DNA of 43,380 bases, from assembly GCA_024280155.1 (NCBI GenBank), contig JAJRQQ010000029.1, forward strand, positions 1 through 43,380, in the 5' to 3' direction. The notes under the pieces were generated by a model. The model worked only from the letters and a program-made list of their open reading frames with translations. It ran no database searches and was not told the DNA's origin. The position numbers and the translations under genes were made by a program. Every line of letters begins with the position of its first letter. The first letter of the stretch is position 1. This DNA comes from Bacteroidota bacterium. GTDB lineage: Bacteria; Bacteroidota; Bacteroidia; Flavobacteriales_D; Crocinitomicaceae. Of the stretch, positions 18,126 to 27,004 are shown piece after piece.

Positions 18126-18980
18126 TTACAACTCCACTTCCTTTGTTTTATTCGAGAATTTATTTTTACTTAAGTCAACGAGATCATTCATAGCAATGGT
18201 TGCGGCAACTATAGCAAGTATCGGAGCAGTCGAAGCACAGAACCATAAAAATAAATGAAATAAAAATTGTGTAATCGTTCCCCATTTGTCATCAGGAAAT
18301 CCTGACCAATTAAATAGATAACCAAGATCCACCGGAACAAGAATTAAAAGAGAATAGATACTACCAATTGCAACTGCGAGACCTCTATTTTTTCTAATAA
18401 AAATAATACTCTGATTAATGTCTAATCTTCTTCTCTCATTGATATAATCTATAAAAGCAAACCCATAATAAAAGAAACCGATTAAAAAGGTAAGGTAGAA
18501 AACAGGAGCTGACCTTGGGTTTTCCCAACCAAGTAATGACTCAATGAAAATAATGACAAAGAAAAAGTATTCCCACATTAGATTCCTTACAACAATTCTC
18601 ATCGCTCGTTTGACATCATGAATTAACTGTTTAAAGCTAAATGGATAGGTATTCCCTGTAAGAATTTTTTCAGTCTTCATACTTAGATGAGAAATGAGAG
18701 GAGAAAGAATCACAACAACTAAATATTTCGCGAATTTCATCAATAAAATAGCGATCGAAATTTCTATAAAAACGTAAATCATTGACCAAACAATTTCATT
18801 CATATTCCCTGAAGATGTTGTAACATATCGATGTTTAATCACCGCGCCCACTTTGTATATAATCAACATGAGAATTGCAGGTATGATCAAATACCAATAC
18901 ATTTTATTTTGCACAATGAATTTCACGGCTTTAAAATAAGCACGTATCCCCAAAAAAAAACTTTTAAAAAATATCAGCAT
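18126..18980 (-). CDS. EI24 domain (CysZ-like) integral membrane protein
   Basis: A 284-residue inner-membrane protein with about five to six hydrophobic helices (near 30-48, 75-105, 150-170, 180-200, 215-235, 250-275). The layout and an N-terminal FFLGIRAYFKAVKFI segment match the EI24/CysZ family, whose best-known member transports sulfate, but most Bacteroidota members have no known cargo. No cysteine-synthesis genes are near, so I do not call it cysZ. I start at the ATG at 18980; a TTG seven codons upstream (19001) is possible. Confidence 0.75.
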   Translation of the reverse strand: MLIFFKSFFLGIRAYFKAVKFIVQNKMYWYLIIPAILMLIIYKVGAVIKHRYVTTSSGNMNEIVWSMIYVFIEISIAILLMKFAKYLVVVILSPLISHLSMKTEKILTGNTYPFSFKQLIHDVKRAMRIVVRNLMWEYFFFVIIFIESLLGWENPRSAPVFYLTFLIGFFYYGFAFIDYINERRRLDINQSIIFIRKNRGLAVAIGSIYSLLILVPVDLGYLFNWSGFPDDKWGTITQFLFHLFLWFCASTAPILAIVAATIAMNDLVDLSKNKFSNKTKEVEL

Positions 18981-19162
18981 TCGAAAAATGGATGAGATCA
19001 AATATAAGAATTCTCAAATTCAAAAAACACAAGCTCAAGAGTTATTATTAAAAGTATTGAATTTATTCTATTTTTTGCTGTGACATTTTTTTTAGCACAT
19101 CTTTCGTGAAAATATATTGAAAAGCCATCAACAATCTTAAAAGAAAACAGTAATTCTGTGTA

Positions 19163-19330
19163 ATAAACGCACTGAAACATCTAAAAGAACGGAGAGAATA
19201 AACTCATTCACAAATAGATTACCTCACATCTCGGTGAAATTATTCAAGTCTTTCTTCAATAAAAAGAGCTCAAAAATTAGTAAATCTCTAAACAATTTAG
19301 AACGATATTGACTTAATAAATATCTATCGG
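19163..19330 (+). pseudogene. Possible remnant of an XRE-type helix-turn-helix regulator, in the 413-base gap before purB
   Basis: The gap 18981-19393 has no intact gene. In one frame from about 19163 the translation is INALKHLKERRE, stop, THSQIDYLTSR, stop, NYSSL, which has the spacing of an XRE HTH (LKxLRExRxxTQxxIAxYLxISxxxYSxLE). The following SKISKSLNNLERY in another frame would fit the end of such a domain. With two stops and a shift it cannot be translated. The match is short and judged by eye, so chance is a real alternative. Confidence 0.3.
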
Positions 19331-19359
19331 CTAAAACCGTTTTATAGAATGACTTTATG

Positions 19360-19367
19360 TATCTTTG
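19360..19367 (+). promoter_or_regulatory. -7 promoter element (TATCTTTG) of purB
   Basis: TATCTTTG fits TAnnTTTG and ends 26 bases before the ATG at 19394. It rules out the upstream in-frame ATG at 19349, which would lie before the transcription start. No clear TTTG -33 box is seen. Confidence 0.5.
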
Positions 19368-19393
19368 TGTTTGATTATTTTAAACATACAAAT

Positions 19394-20746
19394 ATGAATT
19401 TTAGCAGCTTAACGGCAATTTCTCCTATTGATGGCCGATACCAAAGTAAAACAAATGAATTACAAACTTATTTTTCAGAGTTTGGGTTGATTAAATACCG
19501 TGTAATTGTCGAAGTAGAATACTTCATCGCAATGGTTGAATCTGGTGTTGCTTTGGCTGATTTTCCGAAAGAAAAATATTCTGATTTACGAAATATTTGT
19601 TCGAATTTCTCTGAAAAAGATGCTCTTTGGATTAAAAACATCGAGAAGACGACCAATCACGATGTTAAAGCTGTTGAGTACTTTGTTAAAGATCAAATGA
19701 CGAAGCTTGGGTTGGAGAAATATTTAGAATTTGTTCACTTTGGATTAACTTCTCAAGACATCAACAACACTTCTATTCCATTATCATTACGTGACGCCAT
19801 CAAGAATGAATATTTACCCCTTTTGGACCAAGTAATTTCAACTTGAGTTAATTATAGTCAAGAATGGAGAAATATCCCGATGCTTGCTAGAACTCACGGT
19901 CAACCAGCGTCTCAAACTCGCTTAGGAAAAGAGATTTACGTTTTTGTTGAACGATTAAAAATTCAAAGAGCACAACTTACAGCGATTCCTTTCTCCGCTA
20001 AATTTGGTGGAGCAACAGGGAATTTGAATGCACATCATGTTGCTTTTAAAAACAATGATTGGGTAGCCTTTTCAAATAATTTTGTGAACAACATTTTAGG
20101 TTTGAATCGTTCTCAAACAACTACACAAGTTGAACATTACGATAATTTAGCTGCATTATTCGATGTTTTAAAGAGAATCAATACTATTGTCATGGATTTA
20201 GACCGTGATATGTGGACGTACATCTCAATGGAATATTTCAAGCAGAAACTAAAAGAGGGCGAAGTAGGTTCTTCTGCAATGCCACATAAAGTTAATCCGA
20301 TTGATTTTGAAAATTCAGAAGGAAACATCGGTATTGCAAATGCACTCTACGAACATCTTTCTGCGAAATTACCCGTATCAAGATTACAGCGAGATTTAAC
20401 AGACTCTACTGTTCTCCGAACAATCGGAATGCCTTTAGCACATACATTTATTGCTTTCAAATCAACAATAAAAGGATTGGAGAAACTATTGCTGAACGAA
20501 CAAGCGTTTGATACTGATTTAGAAAAAAATTGGGCAGTAGTTGCAGAGGCAATTCAAACAGTTCTTCGTCGTGAAGGATTCCCTAAACCATACGAAGCAT
20601 TGAAAGGTTTAACTCGGAAAAATGAGACTGTAACAAAACAAACGGTGCATGAATTCGTTGATACATTACCAATTTCTTCTGAATTGAAAGAAGAATTAAA
20701 AGAAATTACTCCTCAAAATTATACAGGAATTCAATTGGTTCCGTAA
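19394..20746 (+). pseudogene. purB: Adenylosuccinate lyase, interrupted by an in-frame TGA
   Basis: PurB cleaves adenylosuccinate and SAICAR in purine synthesis. Read through, the frame gives 450 residues, the normal length: SPIDGRYQS at the start, HDVKAVEYF, the catalytic-His segment MLARTHGQPAS, and the mobile signature loop SSAMPHKVNPIDFEN near 293. A single TGA at 19844-19846 (codon 151) splits it; the frame before and after is the same and homology is continuous. Relatives usually have a Leu there, and TTA to TGA is one base. Other genes here use TGG for Trp and TGA as stop, so recoding is unlikely. Sequencing error or a true nonsense mutation are the options; the gene is important enough that error is likelier. 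Confidence 0.9.
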
Positions 20747-20785
20747 ATTGGTGTGGTTTCTGATAAGTCTAAACAAATTTATTCT

Positions 20786-22347
20786 ATGAAAAGTCCAATT
20801 CTGATCTTCTTTTTGTTTTTTCTAAACATATCTTTATATGCGCAAGATTTTTCAATTGAATGGGGGGAATGGGAACGATCATCTGGGTCGGTTATTCAAT
20901 TAATCCCGAACAGAGAAAATGAATTTTATGCCCTCAGATGGTCTGGGGGAAATATTCTTGGAAGTTACCAAGTGTCAAGGCATATTGGTTTTGAAACTGT
21001 AGCGAAGAAAAAAATTAAATTAGTTGCAGAGAATAGCATTGCTAATTTTGAAGGAGCAAGGGTTGTCAATGGTCAATTTGTAGTTTTCCTTTCAGACAAA
21101 CGAGATAACCAGAATCACTTGTTCATTCAGTCTTTTGACGAAAATTTAGAGAGCAATGGTGCCCCCCAAAGAATCGCTTCTTTTGATATTGATAGAAGCC
21201 GTAAGAAAGGTTTTTTTTATATTATTCAATCTCCAGACAAAAAACTTTTAGGTATCGTCTGGGAAGTTCCTGGAAAAAAAGAAGAACGTGACATTTACGG
21301 TTTTAAAGTTTTTGACAAAGAATTAAATATCGTCAATGATGGAGAATACCCCCTTCCCTACCACCCCAAATTATCCACGATTCATTCCCACCATATCTCA
21401 AATCATGGGGATTATTTCTTGGCACTGACTGAATATGAAGAAAATGTGAAAAATTTAAAATCAAATTTAAACTATAAAGCACTACACATTATACATATCA
21501 ATAACGACGGATTAGATGATTTCGTCCTTGATTTGAAAGGTTTGAGAGTTGAAGCAATGACTTTGTCTTCAAATTCGAAGAATCAGTTTACAGTGACTGG
21601 AATCTATGGTGAAATGGGAACGAATGGTGTGCTAGGTATCTTTTATCAGAATATTGACCTATCTAACGGACAAGTTATCAACGAAGGCTTAGAGAAATTT
21701 AACGAATCATTTATTACCAAAGACTGGACAGAAAGAGATCATAGAAGAGCCGAAAAAAGAGAAACTAGAGGTAAAGGAACTACGCCTCATTTGTACAATT
21801 ATCGTATGAAAGAAATTACATTACTTGATGACGGTAGTATTATTGGAACGATGGAGCAATTCTTCATACAAATACAAAATGACTCAGATTATCGACTCGG
21901 AACATCAACACAAACTTATTATTATTACTACAACGACATCATTGCATACAAAATCAATCCACAAGGGAAATTTGATTGGGTTGAGAAAATAAAAAAAGTC
22001 AAGTCTCTGTGAACGACAATGGCTCATACAGTAGTTTTGCAAGTTTTGTAGATGGTAATGATATTCATTTCATCTTCAATGACAACCTCTTGAATTACAG
22101 ACCTGACGGAAATTATATTGAATCTGAAAACATTTACACGGCCAATTATTCACGAAGAAGAAATGCCGTGGCAATTGCAAAAGTTAATCTTTCAACAGGA
22201 GAAGTTAAAAGAAGAACCTTATTCGACCGTAATGAAATTGACGCTTTAGCTGTTCCTAAACTTTTTACTGTAAACTACACAACCCATGAGATGATTCTAT
22301 ATTCTTTATGGGGAAGAAAAGAAAAATTAGGAATTTTAAGATTTTAA
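20786..22347 (+). pseudogene. Secreted protein of unknown function, frameshifted at an A7 tract
   Basis: A protein of about 520 residues with signal peptide (MKSPILIFFLFF...LYAQ). The body reads as repeated beta strands ending in short Asn/Asp turns, like other exported Bacteroidota propeller-like proteins, but I recognise no family. The first part ends KIKKVKSL then TGA at 22012. Adding one A to the seven-A run at 21991-21997 joins it to the second part as KIKKSQVSVNDNGSYSSF, with sensible sequence to 22347. The ATG at 20786 is chosen because it starts the signal peptide. It lies 39 bases after purB and overlaps the coaE stop by 12 bases on the other strand. Confidence 0.7.
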
Positions 22348-22914
22348 GGTGTCAATAACTTGCTTGATTTGGGTGAGTAAGGGTGTTTTTCCGTCATTTA
22401 AGATGATGAAATCAGAAAGTTTTGCTTTATCCTTATCAGGCCATTGCTTATTCATTCTTTCTAAAACTTCATTTTCAGAAACTCCATCTCTTTTCATCAC
22501 TCGCTGAATTTTTAATTCTTTTGGAGCTGAAACAAGAATAATTTTATCGAATTGTGATGCTCCTCCAGATTCAAAAAGTATAGCTGCTTCGTTAAAAACG
22601 ATTGGAGATTTTTGTTGATGAGAAAATTCTTCGAAACTCATTCTAACCAATGGATGAATCAATTTGTTCACTTTTTGTAGAGCTTCATCATCGTTGAAAA
22701 TAATTTTGGCTAAAAACACTCGGTCAAGTTGATTGTTTTTGAAAGTGGATTCTCCAAAAAAAGAGATCAATTGTTCTTTTACTTGTGGATTTGTAGAAAT
22801 AATTTCTTTTGCAGCAGTGTCAGAAGAAAAGACGGGATATCCAAAAGATTTTAAAATCTTCGATACAAAACTTTTCCCAGACCCAATACCTCCTGTTATT
22901 CCAACTTTAAGCAT
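22336..22914 (-). CDS. coaE: Dephospho-CoA kinase
   Basis: CoaE phosphorylates dephospho-CoA in the last step of coenzyme A synthesis. The P-loop GGIGSGKS is at residues 8-15, followed by SSDTAAKEI with the substrate-binding Asp, the IHPLVR block and VMKRDG near the lid. Length 192 is normal. Its start lies one base from the SiaC stop, so it is the third gene of a SiaB-SiaC-CoaE transcript. coaBC is found elsewhere in this window (32380), so two CoA steps are encoded here. Confidence 0.95.
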   Translation of the reverse strand: MLKVGITGGIGSGKSFVSKILKSFGYPVFSSDTAAKEIISTNPQVKEQLISFFGESTFKNNQLDRVFLAKIIFNDDEALQKVNKLIHPLVRMSFEEFSHQQKSPIVFNEAAILFESGGASQFDKIILVSAPKELKIQRVMKRDGVSENEVLERMNKQWPDKDKAKLSDFIILNDGKTPLLTQIKQVIDTLKS

Positions 22915-22915
22915 C

Positions 22916-23299
22916 TTAGATTTCTTCTACTTCAATTAATTTGAAAGGTAAATCGACTATTGCGTCATAGTCTTCTCCAGCTTCTGCCATATCTTCATCA
23001 TCTTTTTCATAGTACCAATTCACTTTTACATTTGTCACGGGTCCGTTCATGGATTCTAATCTCTTAAAAAAATCGAGGATACATTTTGATGAAGAAGTAT
23101 TGAAATACTCTAATTTGATATCGATTACAGTATCATCTTTAGCGTTATGACTATATTCAACCAACCATTGATTCAAAGGCTCAAAAAATTCTACTGAATT
23201 TTCAGGAATAGATCTTCCATAAAACTCTAACACACCTTTTTCTCCATCAAAATTAATTCTTGGCGTCTTAGAAGAGCCTTCAATGTTTATTTTTCTCAT
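22916..23299 (-). CDS. siaC: SiaC-family regulatory phosphoprotein (DUF1987)
   Basis: A 127-residue DUF1987 protein, the SiaC family. In Pseudomonas aeruginosa SiaC is phosphorylated on a Thr by the kinase SiaB, dephosphorylated by the PP2C phosphatase SiaA, and when unphosphorylated activates the diguanylate cyclase SiaD. Visible here: TPRINFD, GRSIPENSVEFFEPL, YFNTSSSKC with Thr68 (the acceptor position as I recall it), and WYYEKDDEDMAEAGEDYD. It lies 14 bases downstream of the SiaB gene. No SiaA or SiaD is in the window. Which protein it controls here is unknown. Confidence 0.9.
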   Translation of the reverse strand: MRKINIEGSSKTPRINFDGEKGVLEFYGRSIPENSVEFFEPLNQWLVEYSHNAKDDTVIDIKLEYFNTSSSKCILDFFKRLESMNGPVTNVKVNWYYEKDDEDMAEAGEDYDAIVDLPFKLIEVEEI

Positions 23300-23313
23300 A
23301 ACTTACCCTATTA

Positions 23314-23862
23314 TTATTCAACAACTATTTTTAAACAGAAAAAACTAGACTTTTCATCAACTTCAATAAAATGATAATCCAATTTTCTTTTTGATTTCCT
23401 TGCTATATCAATCAATCCTAAACCAGCTGTACCTTTAACTGACAAAGTATTGTTCTCTAATTTTAATTTATACAAACCTCTCAACTCATCATTATTCAGA
23501 GAATTCACTTCTTTAAGTCGACTTTTCAATTCATTTAAAGAATTATTCTCAATAAAATTACCCGTTTGAATCGTGAATTTATTCTCAAAATACTTAACCA
23601 AAACTAGAGCCGTTTCTTTTACCTTTTTTATCTCAAAATCGTTATTCGATTCTACATGATGGTATAAATTTTGTAAACTTTCTATCAAGACATTTAACAC
23701 CCTTTTTCGTTGTTTCAAATCTACATTCAATTCATTCATCTTCGCCTCCATTAAATGCAAAAAAGCATTTAATAAATCTGATGTAAAATCACCTTTAAAA
23801 GAGAGGATAATATGCTCGTCTTCAAGTGACCTAAAGAATTTATATATATTTGTTAGTGCCAT
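23314..23862 (-). CDS. siaB: SiaB-family protein kinase (DUF6272)
   Basis: A 182-residue HATPase-like protein of the SiaB family, partner of SiaC. The helix ESLQNLYHHVE resembles the N-box (Asn for Mg-ATP) and GTAGLGLIDIARKS the G-box of the GHKL fold; the conserved C-terminus ends SSFFCLKIVVE. SiaB phosphorylates SiaC in Pseudomonas. The start is the ATG at 23862; a TTG at 23877 would lie inside the -7 promoter box. Direct adjacency to siaC supports the pairing. Confidence 0.85.
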   Translation of the reverse strand: MALTNIYKFFRSLEDEHIILSFKGDFTSDLLNAFLHLMEAKMNELNVDLKQRKRVLNVLIESLQNLYHHVESNNDFEIKKVKETALVLVKYFENKFTIQTGNFIENNSLNELKSRLKEVNSLNNDELRGLYKLKLENNTLSVKGTAGLGLIDIARKSKRKLDYHFIEVDEKSSFFCLKIVVE

Positions 23863-23874
23863 AGGTTTGAGTAT

Positions 23875-23903
23875 CAAAAGTAATGATTTATTTTAATATT
23901 CAA
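23875..23903 (-). promoter_or_regulatory. Promoter of siaB-siaC-coaE
   Basis: On the minus strand, TTG (23901-23903), an 18-base spacer and TACTTTTG (23875-23882) fit the Bacteroidota consensus. The -7 box ends 12 bases before the ATG at 23862, so the leader should be only about 8 bases. Confidence 0.6.
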
Positions 23904-23990
23904 TAAGGTCGCCCTATTTAGTTCGATAATATACATTCATTTTGAATTTTACAAAATTAATAGTAACTTGGTGTTTATTTAAAATAAAAT

Positions 23991-24395
23991 ATGCAAAAAC
24001 ACACACTTCTTTATCTACTTGTTATTTTCATTTCAGCAAGTTGTAATACAGAAATTGATAACACAACAGAGGAACGTTCCATTGAACGTACAGAATTGAG
24101 TATGGACTCAAAAATATTCCTAGGAAATCGCTTATTCTCGGAGAAAACATGCATTACTTGTCATTCTGTCGATCGAAAAAAAGTAGGTCCATCTGTCGTT
24201 GATATTATGCAAATATATACTGAAAAGAATGCTGATATCGTTTCATTTCTAAGAGGTCATTCTGAACCTATTGTTGATACAACCCCAAGTGAAGTTGCCA
24301 TTATGCAGGCAAATATTGATGGCTTTTTAAAAGAAATCACCGATGAAGAGTTGGATGCGATTGCAACATATATGATGCACGTGACCAAGAAATAG
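23991..24395 (+). CDS. Cytochrome c lipoprotein
   Basis: A 134-residue mono-haem c-type cytochrome. The lipobox ISASC gives a lipidated Cys18, then an acidic linker, then the haem site CITCH (54-58), GPSVVDI as the usual Pro turn after haem binding, and a C-terminal helix ending TYMMHV that offers the Met axial ligand. It should be anchored in the periplasmic face of a membrane and pass electrons between respiratory proteins. It is similar to the small cytochromes of Bacteroidota respiratory modules, but no oxidase gene is nearby. It is a single gene. Confidence 0.88.
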   Translation: MQKHTLLYLLVIFISASCNTEIDNTTEERSIERTELSMDSKIFLGNRLFSEKTCITCHSVDRKKVGPSVVDIMQIYTEKNADIVSFLRGHSEPIVDTTPSEVAIMQANIDGFLKEITDEELDAIATYMMHVTKK

Positions 24396-24425
24396 TAAGC
24401 CTTTTCAGTTGAGATTATTAGAATT

Positions 24426-25793
24426 CTAGAGACTTTCTTCTTCCTGCCAAACTACCCCCTCTTTCAGAACTTCTGCTTTTCCAAAATCATAAGGCAATCT
24501 TTCTTTGTACAAGAATTTTTTCTGAGCAGATTCATAAGGTCGATAGATGTAATACACGTAGTTTCCATTGATTTGATTTTCATGCGCGTATTTATTCTTT
24601 AACTTGATTTGTCTATTGATTTCTCCCGTTTCAGTGTCAACATGACCGATATAGCAATATCCACCACGTTCGTAAACACCATAAATCTGTCCAGTTTTTT
24701 GATCTTGAATTAGACCTGCCTTCCACCCCGTTTTACGTTTATTGTAATGGTGATAAATAGGTATACTATCTAACGTCTCTCCATTTTTATTAAACATTTT
24801 CAATTGATCCTTGTAGTAATCAAAAACAAATAGCGTATCATTTCGGTGAAAGAGTGGTGCATATAATTCTTTGTAATAAAGAGATTGAGTGAAATAATTC
24901 GCACCAATAATTACTTCTGCATCAATTCCAGTCTCTCGTTCTTTATTTTTAGCCCAAATTCTCGTTCTCGTATCCACCCATTTTATTTCTGAACGATACA
25001 ACTCCATCATTAGTTCATCTGTGACTCCCATTATTTTCGCGTAGGTTGAATCTTCTTGATCAAAATAGAAATAATCAAACGCAGGATAGTTTTCATCGAA
25101 TGTAGAAAAATACAATTTAGAAGCATTCGAATCTACAATTGGCGCCACGTAGCGCATAAAATAATTTCGTTCTAAAACGGACAACCCGATATTCTTTCCT
25201 TGAATTTTAATACCCAATACTTTATCTTCACATACAATATGTGCATTGCCACGGTAATCATGAATAAGTTCTTCTGCTTTGTACTCCACTTCAAACTGAC
25301 CGATAACCTTCCTTCCATCATAGATCAATAATTCACTCCCTTTTTTCAGTTGTTTGGGGTAAGCCAGAAGAATAATCCGACCATCAGTTAGAATCTCATA
25401 ATCAGAAACATGTACGCGATTAGATCCATACACAATTTGAGGGATTCCAGGTGCTGAAACCACAACTTCACCAATATGCTGTTCTCGAATATAGACTAAA
25501 CTAATATTAATAATCCGTTTTACAGTTGAAGTCTTAATATTCTGGGTAAACTTTTTTTCATTGTATTTATAATGAGTAACCGTAAAAGAAGCTTTCCCTT
25601 GTGGTAAAACAAAAGATATTTTACCCGTTGCATCAGATATACCAGAATAGCTTGTATCTCCAATTTCAACGAGTACATTTGCATTCCTTACAACTTCTTT
25701 ACTTTTGCTATCGAACAATGACAATTCAACGATATTCTGAGCTCCAGACACCATTGAAAATAGAACAAAAAGAAGAAGTAAACGATTTCTCAT
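24426..25793 (-). CDS. Secreted protein with carboxypeptidase-regulatory-like domain and plug-like segment
   Basis: A 455-residue exported protein with signal peptide (ending SGAQ), then a carboxypeptidase regulatory-like beta sandwich (about 18-105: NANVLVEIGDTSYSG..DATGKISFVLPQGK). Then comes IGEVVVSAPGIPQIVYG, which looks like the TonB box and plug start of a TonB-dependent receptor. The remaining ~330 residues read as beta strands like a propeller and contain no receptor barrel. Function unknown; surface or periplasmic location is likely. The ATG at 25793 starts the signal peptide; a TTG at 25808 is upstream. It lies downstream of mdh, with a terminator between. Confidence 0.75.
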   Translation of the reverse strand: MRNRLLLLFVLFSMVSGAQNIVELSLFDSKSKEVVRNANVLVEIGDTSYSGISDATGKISFVLPQGKASFTVTHYKYNEKKFTQNIKTSTVKRIINISLVYIREQHIGEVVVSAPGIPQIVYGSNRVHVSDYEILTDGRIILLAYPKQLKKGSELLIYDGRKVIGQFEVEYKAEELIHDYRGNAHIVCEDKVLGIKIQGKNIGLSVLERNYFMRYVAPIVDSNASKLYFSTFDENYPAFDYFYFDQEDSTYAKIMGVTDELMMELYRSEIKWVDTRTRIWAKNKERETGIDAEVIIGANYFTQSLYYKELYAPLFHRNDTLFVFDYYKDQLKMFNKNGETLDSIPIYHHYNKRKTGWKAGLIQDQKTGQIYGVYERGGYCYIGHVDTETGEINRQIKLKNKYAHENQINGNYVYYIYRPYESAQKKFLYKERLPYDFGKAEVLKEGVVWQEEESL

Positions 25794-25825
25794 ATTTACA
25801 AGATGCAAAAAATAATTGATTCCAT

Positions 25826-25863
25826 AAAAAAACTCCAGAAATTCAATAAGAACAACTGGAGTT
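25826..25863 (-). terminator. Intrinsic terminator of mdh
   Basis: AACTCCAG (25831-25838) pairs with CTGGAGTT (25856-25863) across a 17-base loop, and on the minus strand the stem runs into seven T (25826-25832). It starts 20 bases after the mdh stop and separates mdh from the secreted-protein gene. Confidence 0.82.
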
Positions 25864-25882
25864 TCAATATTTAACGATTGTT

Positions 25883-26821
25883 TTACGCAATAATATCCAT
25901 ATCATCTAAAACAGACATCACTCCACGAACAGCAACTGCAGATTCTTCTAGCATTGCTTTTTCTTCTTCGTTTAAGTCTAGTTCAATGATTTTCTCTATA
26001 CCATTTTTACCTAAAACAACTGGAACACCTAAATAGATGTTTTCCATACCATATTCACCTTGTAACCAAGCGCAAACTGGGAAAATTCTTTTCTGATCTC
26101 TAACGATAGCTTCAACCATTTGTGCAGCAGCTGCACCTGGTGCATACCAAGCAGAAGTCCCAAGTAACTTAACGATTTCACCACCACCGAATTTAGTTCT
26201 TTCGATGATTTCGTTTAATTTCTCTTCAGAAATCATTTCAGTAACAGGTATACCACCAACCGTTGTATAACGAGGTAATGGAACCATTGTATCACCATGT
26301 CCACCCATTAATACCGCTTGGATATCTTTTGGAGAAACATTTAATTCTTCTGCCAAGAAAGAACGGTAACGAGCTGTATCTAACACTCCAGCCATACCAA
26401 ACACACGACTTGGGTCAATTTTAGCTGTTAAATATGTGCAATAAGTCATTACATCCAAAGGATTTGACACACAAATTATTTTAGCATTCGGAGAATGTTT
26501 TACTACATTTTCTGTTACCATTTTAACGATACCAGCATTTGTCGCGATTAAATCATCACGAGACATACCCGGTTTCCTTGGAAGACCAGAAGTAATGACA
26601 ACAACATCTGAATTTGCTGTTTTAGAGTAGTCATTCGTTGAACCTATTGTTCTTGAATCGTACAAATTAATTGGAGAAGTTTCCCAAATATCCAATGCTT
26701 TTCCCTCAGCGAATCCTTCTTTAATGTCTAACAACACTATTTCATTCGCAATTTCTTTATGTGCTAAAACATTTGCGCATGTAGCACCTACATTTCCAGC
26801 ACCTACAACAGTTACTTTCAT
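25883..26821 (-). CDS. mdh: Malate dehydrogenase (LDH-like type)
   Basis: NAD-dependent malate dehydrogenase of the TCA cycle, 312 residues. The Rossmann motif GAGNVGA is at residues 7-13. RKPGMSRDDL carries the two Arg residues that choose malate over lactate, VLDTARYR holds the next Arg, and GGHGDTMVP has the catalytic His. This is the LDH-like MDH group common in Bacteroidota. It has its own terminator; the 183-base gap to the sigma-factor gene (26822-27004) has no clear TAnnTTTG for mdh. Confidence 0.96.
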   Translation of the reverse strand: MKVTVVGAGNVGATCANVLAHKEIANEIVLLDIKEGFAEGKALDIWETSPINLYDSRTIGSTNDYSKTANSDVVVITSGLPRKPGMSRDDLIATNAGIVKMVTENVVKHSPNAKIICVSNPLDVMTYCTYLTAKIDPSRVFGMAGVLDTARYRSFLAEELNVSPKDIQAVLMGGHGDTMVPLPRYTTVGGIPVTEMISEEKLNEIIERTKFGGGEIVKLLGTSAWYAPGAAAAQMVEAIVRDQKRIFPVCAWLQGEYGMENIYLGVPVVLGKNGIEKIIELDLNEEEKAMLEESAVAVRGVMSVLDDMDIIA

Positions 26822-27004
26822 TTTATTTTGTTTGATCTTTATAATAAATCTGTCTATCGCTATAAAATTAATACAATTGTTAGAATTTTACATTGTTTTA
26901 CTTCTTTTTTATTTGAGAATCATGATAAATATAGATACTTGTTACTATTTTTATCAAAAAAAGCAACCAACGAGATATACCATCGTTAAATAGATGAAAT
27001 TAAA

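Noticed and set aside
18998..19180. 60-residue minus-strand ORF in the gap before purB
   Set aside because: Phe/Ile-rich with no motif, no promoter and overlap with the EI24 start; composition expected by chance in AT-rich DNA.
19844..19846. UGA recoded as Trp or selenocysteine
   Set aside because: Several genes here end in TGA and Trp uses TGG; I see no SECIS-like hairpin claim I could support, and a TAA in ligA shows that breaks are not limited to TGA.
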